A DNA stretch of 28,582 nt from AC-32 sp963766375 (GTDB lineage: Bacteria; Actinomycetota; Thermoleophilia; Gaiellales; Gaiellaceae), in contig CAVXZG010000016.1 in NCBI GenBank assembly GCA_963766375.1, positions 1 through 28,582 on the forward strand, read 5' to 3'. Position numbers and translations under genes: made by a program. Positions 27,016 through 28,582 of this stretch are shown piece by piece. How positions within the stretch are numbered: position 1 is the stretch's first letter; each line of letters starts with the position of its first letter. The notes beneath the pieces were generated by a model. That model was not told the DNA's origin. It saw only the letters and a program-made list of their open reading frames with translations, and did no database searches.

Positions 27016-27088
27016 ACTACCCCGGGAGGTACCGGCGACGAGGGCTGCGGCAGTCACTCGCGCCGCATTCGAAAGAGAAGGGGTCATC

Positions 27089-28575
27089 TTGCTGGCTTGG
27101 GGAGTGTTTCTGCGTCGCTCGCTGACGATCGTGATCGGCTGCTTGGTAGGTGTGGCGTTCGCCGCCAACGCGTACGCCGCGGGCCCGACCTTCGTGCCCG
27201 CCGCGAGCTCGCCCGTCGCAGTCGGCCTGGAGCCCCACTCGATCGTGAGCGCCGACTTCAACCTCGACGGCCGTACGGATCTCGCCACCGCGAACATCAG
27301 CTCCGACAGCGTCTCCGTCCTGCTCGGCAACGGCAACGGGGGGTTCGCACCGGTCGCGTCGGCGCCGGTCGGCGACCAGCCGCACTCGCTCGCCGCCGGC
27401 GACTTCAACCGCGACTCGAAGATCGATCTCGCGGTCGCGAACGCGGGAGCCGACACGATCTCCGTCCTGCTCGGGAACGGGGCCGGCGGGTTTCACGACG
27501 CGGCCGGGTCGCCGTTCGCGGCCGGCGACGGGTCCTGGTACATCGTCACGGTGGACCTGAATCACGACCAGAAGCTCGACCTCGTCGTCTCGAACGTCTA
27601 CGGCACCGGCCAGTTCGGGCTCGGCACGTCTGTTTCGGTCTTCCTCGGCAATGGTCATGGCGGCTTCGCCGAAGCGCCGGGCTCGCCGCTCACCGCGGGA
27701 CTCGTTCCGTACGGAATCGCAGTGGCCGACCTGAACCGTGACGGCAGCCCCGACCTGGCGATCGCAGGGCAGTTCGGCAGCACCGTCTCGATCTTCCTTG
27801 GGAACGGCCTCGGCGGGTTCGCCGAGGCGACGGGCTCGCCTATCGCCCTTCCCGGCCGTGCCAACTCGTGGATCGCCGCCGGGGACGTCGACCGGGATGG
27901 CAAGCTCGATCTCGCGGTTGCGAACCAGGCCGCGCGGAACGCGACCGCGGCCCAGGACGTCACGATCCTGCTGGGCGACGGCGCCGGTGGCTTCGCCGAG
28001 GCCCCCACGTTGCCCGTCGACAGCGGCGGCCAGGGCACGACCGCGTCGTGCGCCGCGATCCTCGACGGCGACGGCAGGCTGGATCTCGCGACGACGAACA
28101 TCTTCGCCGCCGAGGCGCCACGCAGCGTCTCGGTCCTCCGCGGCGACGGGCACGCAGACTTTGCGTCCGCTCCCGGCTCGCCGATTCCCGTCGGGGCCCA
28201 GTCCTTCGCACTCGCGCTCGGCGACCTCAACCGCGACGACAAGCCCGACCTCGCCGTTGCCAACACCGGCTCGAACAGCGTGACAATCCTGCTGAACACG
28301 ACCCCGTTCGCCCGCGACCTCCTGGCCGCCCTGCGCAGCGACGTCGCCCAGGCGCCGATCGGCTTCGGGCTCCCACAGCGGCTCCTGGCCGACCTGCTAG
28401 CCGCGGACGTGGCCCTGCGTGTCCCGTTCGCAAAGACGGCCGCGTGCGCGGCCCTACGCCGTTTCGTCGCTGACGTCGAGGCCAGCGCCGGCAAGCAGGG
28501 CCTCACCGTCGCAACCGCGGCCAACTGGGTCGGCCGGGCGGGGAGATCGAGGACGCGGCCGGCTGCGAGACCTGA
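27089..28575 (+). CDS. Secreted FG-GAP/VCBS seven-repeat propeller with FIMAH-like C-terminus
   Basis: TTG start at 27089, 5 bp after AGAAGGGG. Signal peptide with core LTIVIGCLVGVAFAANAYAA. Seven calcium-loop repeats follow (DFNLDGRTDL, DFNRDSKIDL, DLNHDQKLDL, DLNRDGSPDL, DVDRDGKLDL, ILDGDGRLDL, DLNRDDKPDL), each before a strand such as VSVLLGNGNGGF: the makings of a seven-blade propeller. The last 90 residues (from PFARDLLAALRSDVAQAPIG, with ACAALRRFVADVEAS) resemble a FIMAH-type surface domain. The frame stays open to the window edge, but the final residues turn Arg/Pro-rich. One missing G in the run near 28540 would give GEIEDAAGCET and a TGA at 28573, which I think is the true end. It is probably a cell-surface or secreted binding protein. 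Confidence 0.85.
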
Positions 28576-28582
28576 TGGGCGG

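Overview
The window is very GC-rich, tightly packed chromosomal DNA with many GTG starts and many 1-4 bp gene overlaps. The gene types (PurL-type FGAM synthase, a CBS/CGL transsulfuration pair, a divergent FtsH-like protease, FG-GAP and WSPDG propeller proteins) suggest a high-GC actinobacterium, possibly class Thermoleophilia. That placement is inference; there is no rRNA or other marker here. I see no tRNA, rRNA, insertion sequence, phage gene or CRISPR array.

Layout. (1) 1-854, minus: EamA/DMT-type exporter, cut by the left edge. (2) 905-8605, plus: purine biosynthesis purL-purF-(VOC genes)-purM-purN-purH. Between purF and purM sit a minus-strand pair (VOC protein, small two-helix membrane protein) and a plus-strand VOC-like gene. 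(3) 8832-10263: DHA2-type drug exporter. (4) 10274-13503: cystathionine beta-synthase, BolA, monothiol glutaredoxin, cystathionine gamma-lyase/synthase, i.e. reverse transsulfuration joined to a BolA-Grx pair. (5) 13552-16242: secreted membrane-anchored protein, metallo-beta-lactamase-fold hydrolase, second MFS transporter. (6) 16247-23077, minus: apparent six-gene operon, M48 protease, CDF cation transporter, SDR, glycogen-debranching-type enzyme, GT4 glycosyltransferase, seven-blade WSPDG propeller. (7) 23117-26295, plus, divergent from the M48 gene: FtsH-like AAA metalloprotease with large insertions and an overlapping membrane-anchored partner. (8) 26299-26943, minus: GspE-N-like coiled-coil protein. 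(9) 27089 to the right edge: secreted seven-repeat FG-GAP protein.

The most striking global feature is that about ten conserved genes are broken by one base each: single-base frameshifts in purL, purH, both MFS genes, cbs, grx, the debranching enzyme, the CDF gene and probably the FG-GAP gene, plus an in-frame TAG in purM. In nearly every case the other frame resumes the conserved protein immediately. Base-level assembly error is the simplest explanation. I annotate each as one gene and mark the break.

The best candidates for new biology are the FtsH-like protease and partner, divergent from an M48 protease across a 7-bp inverted repeat; a two-copy tandem-hairpin element after purF and bolA; unusually short PurL and PurM; and a CGNS (not CGFS) glutaredoxin beside BolA and CBS.
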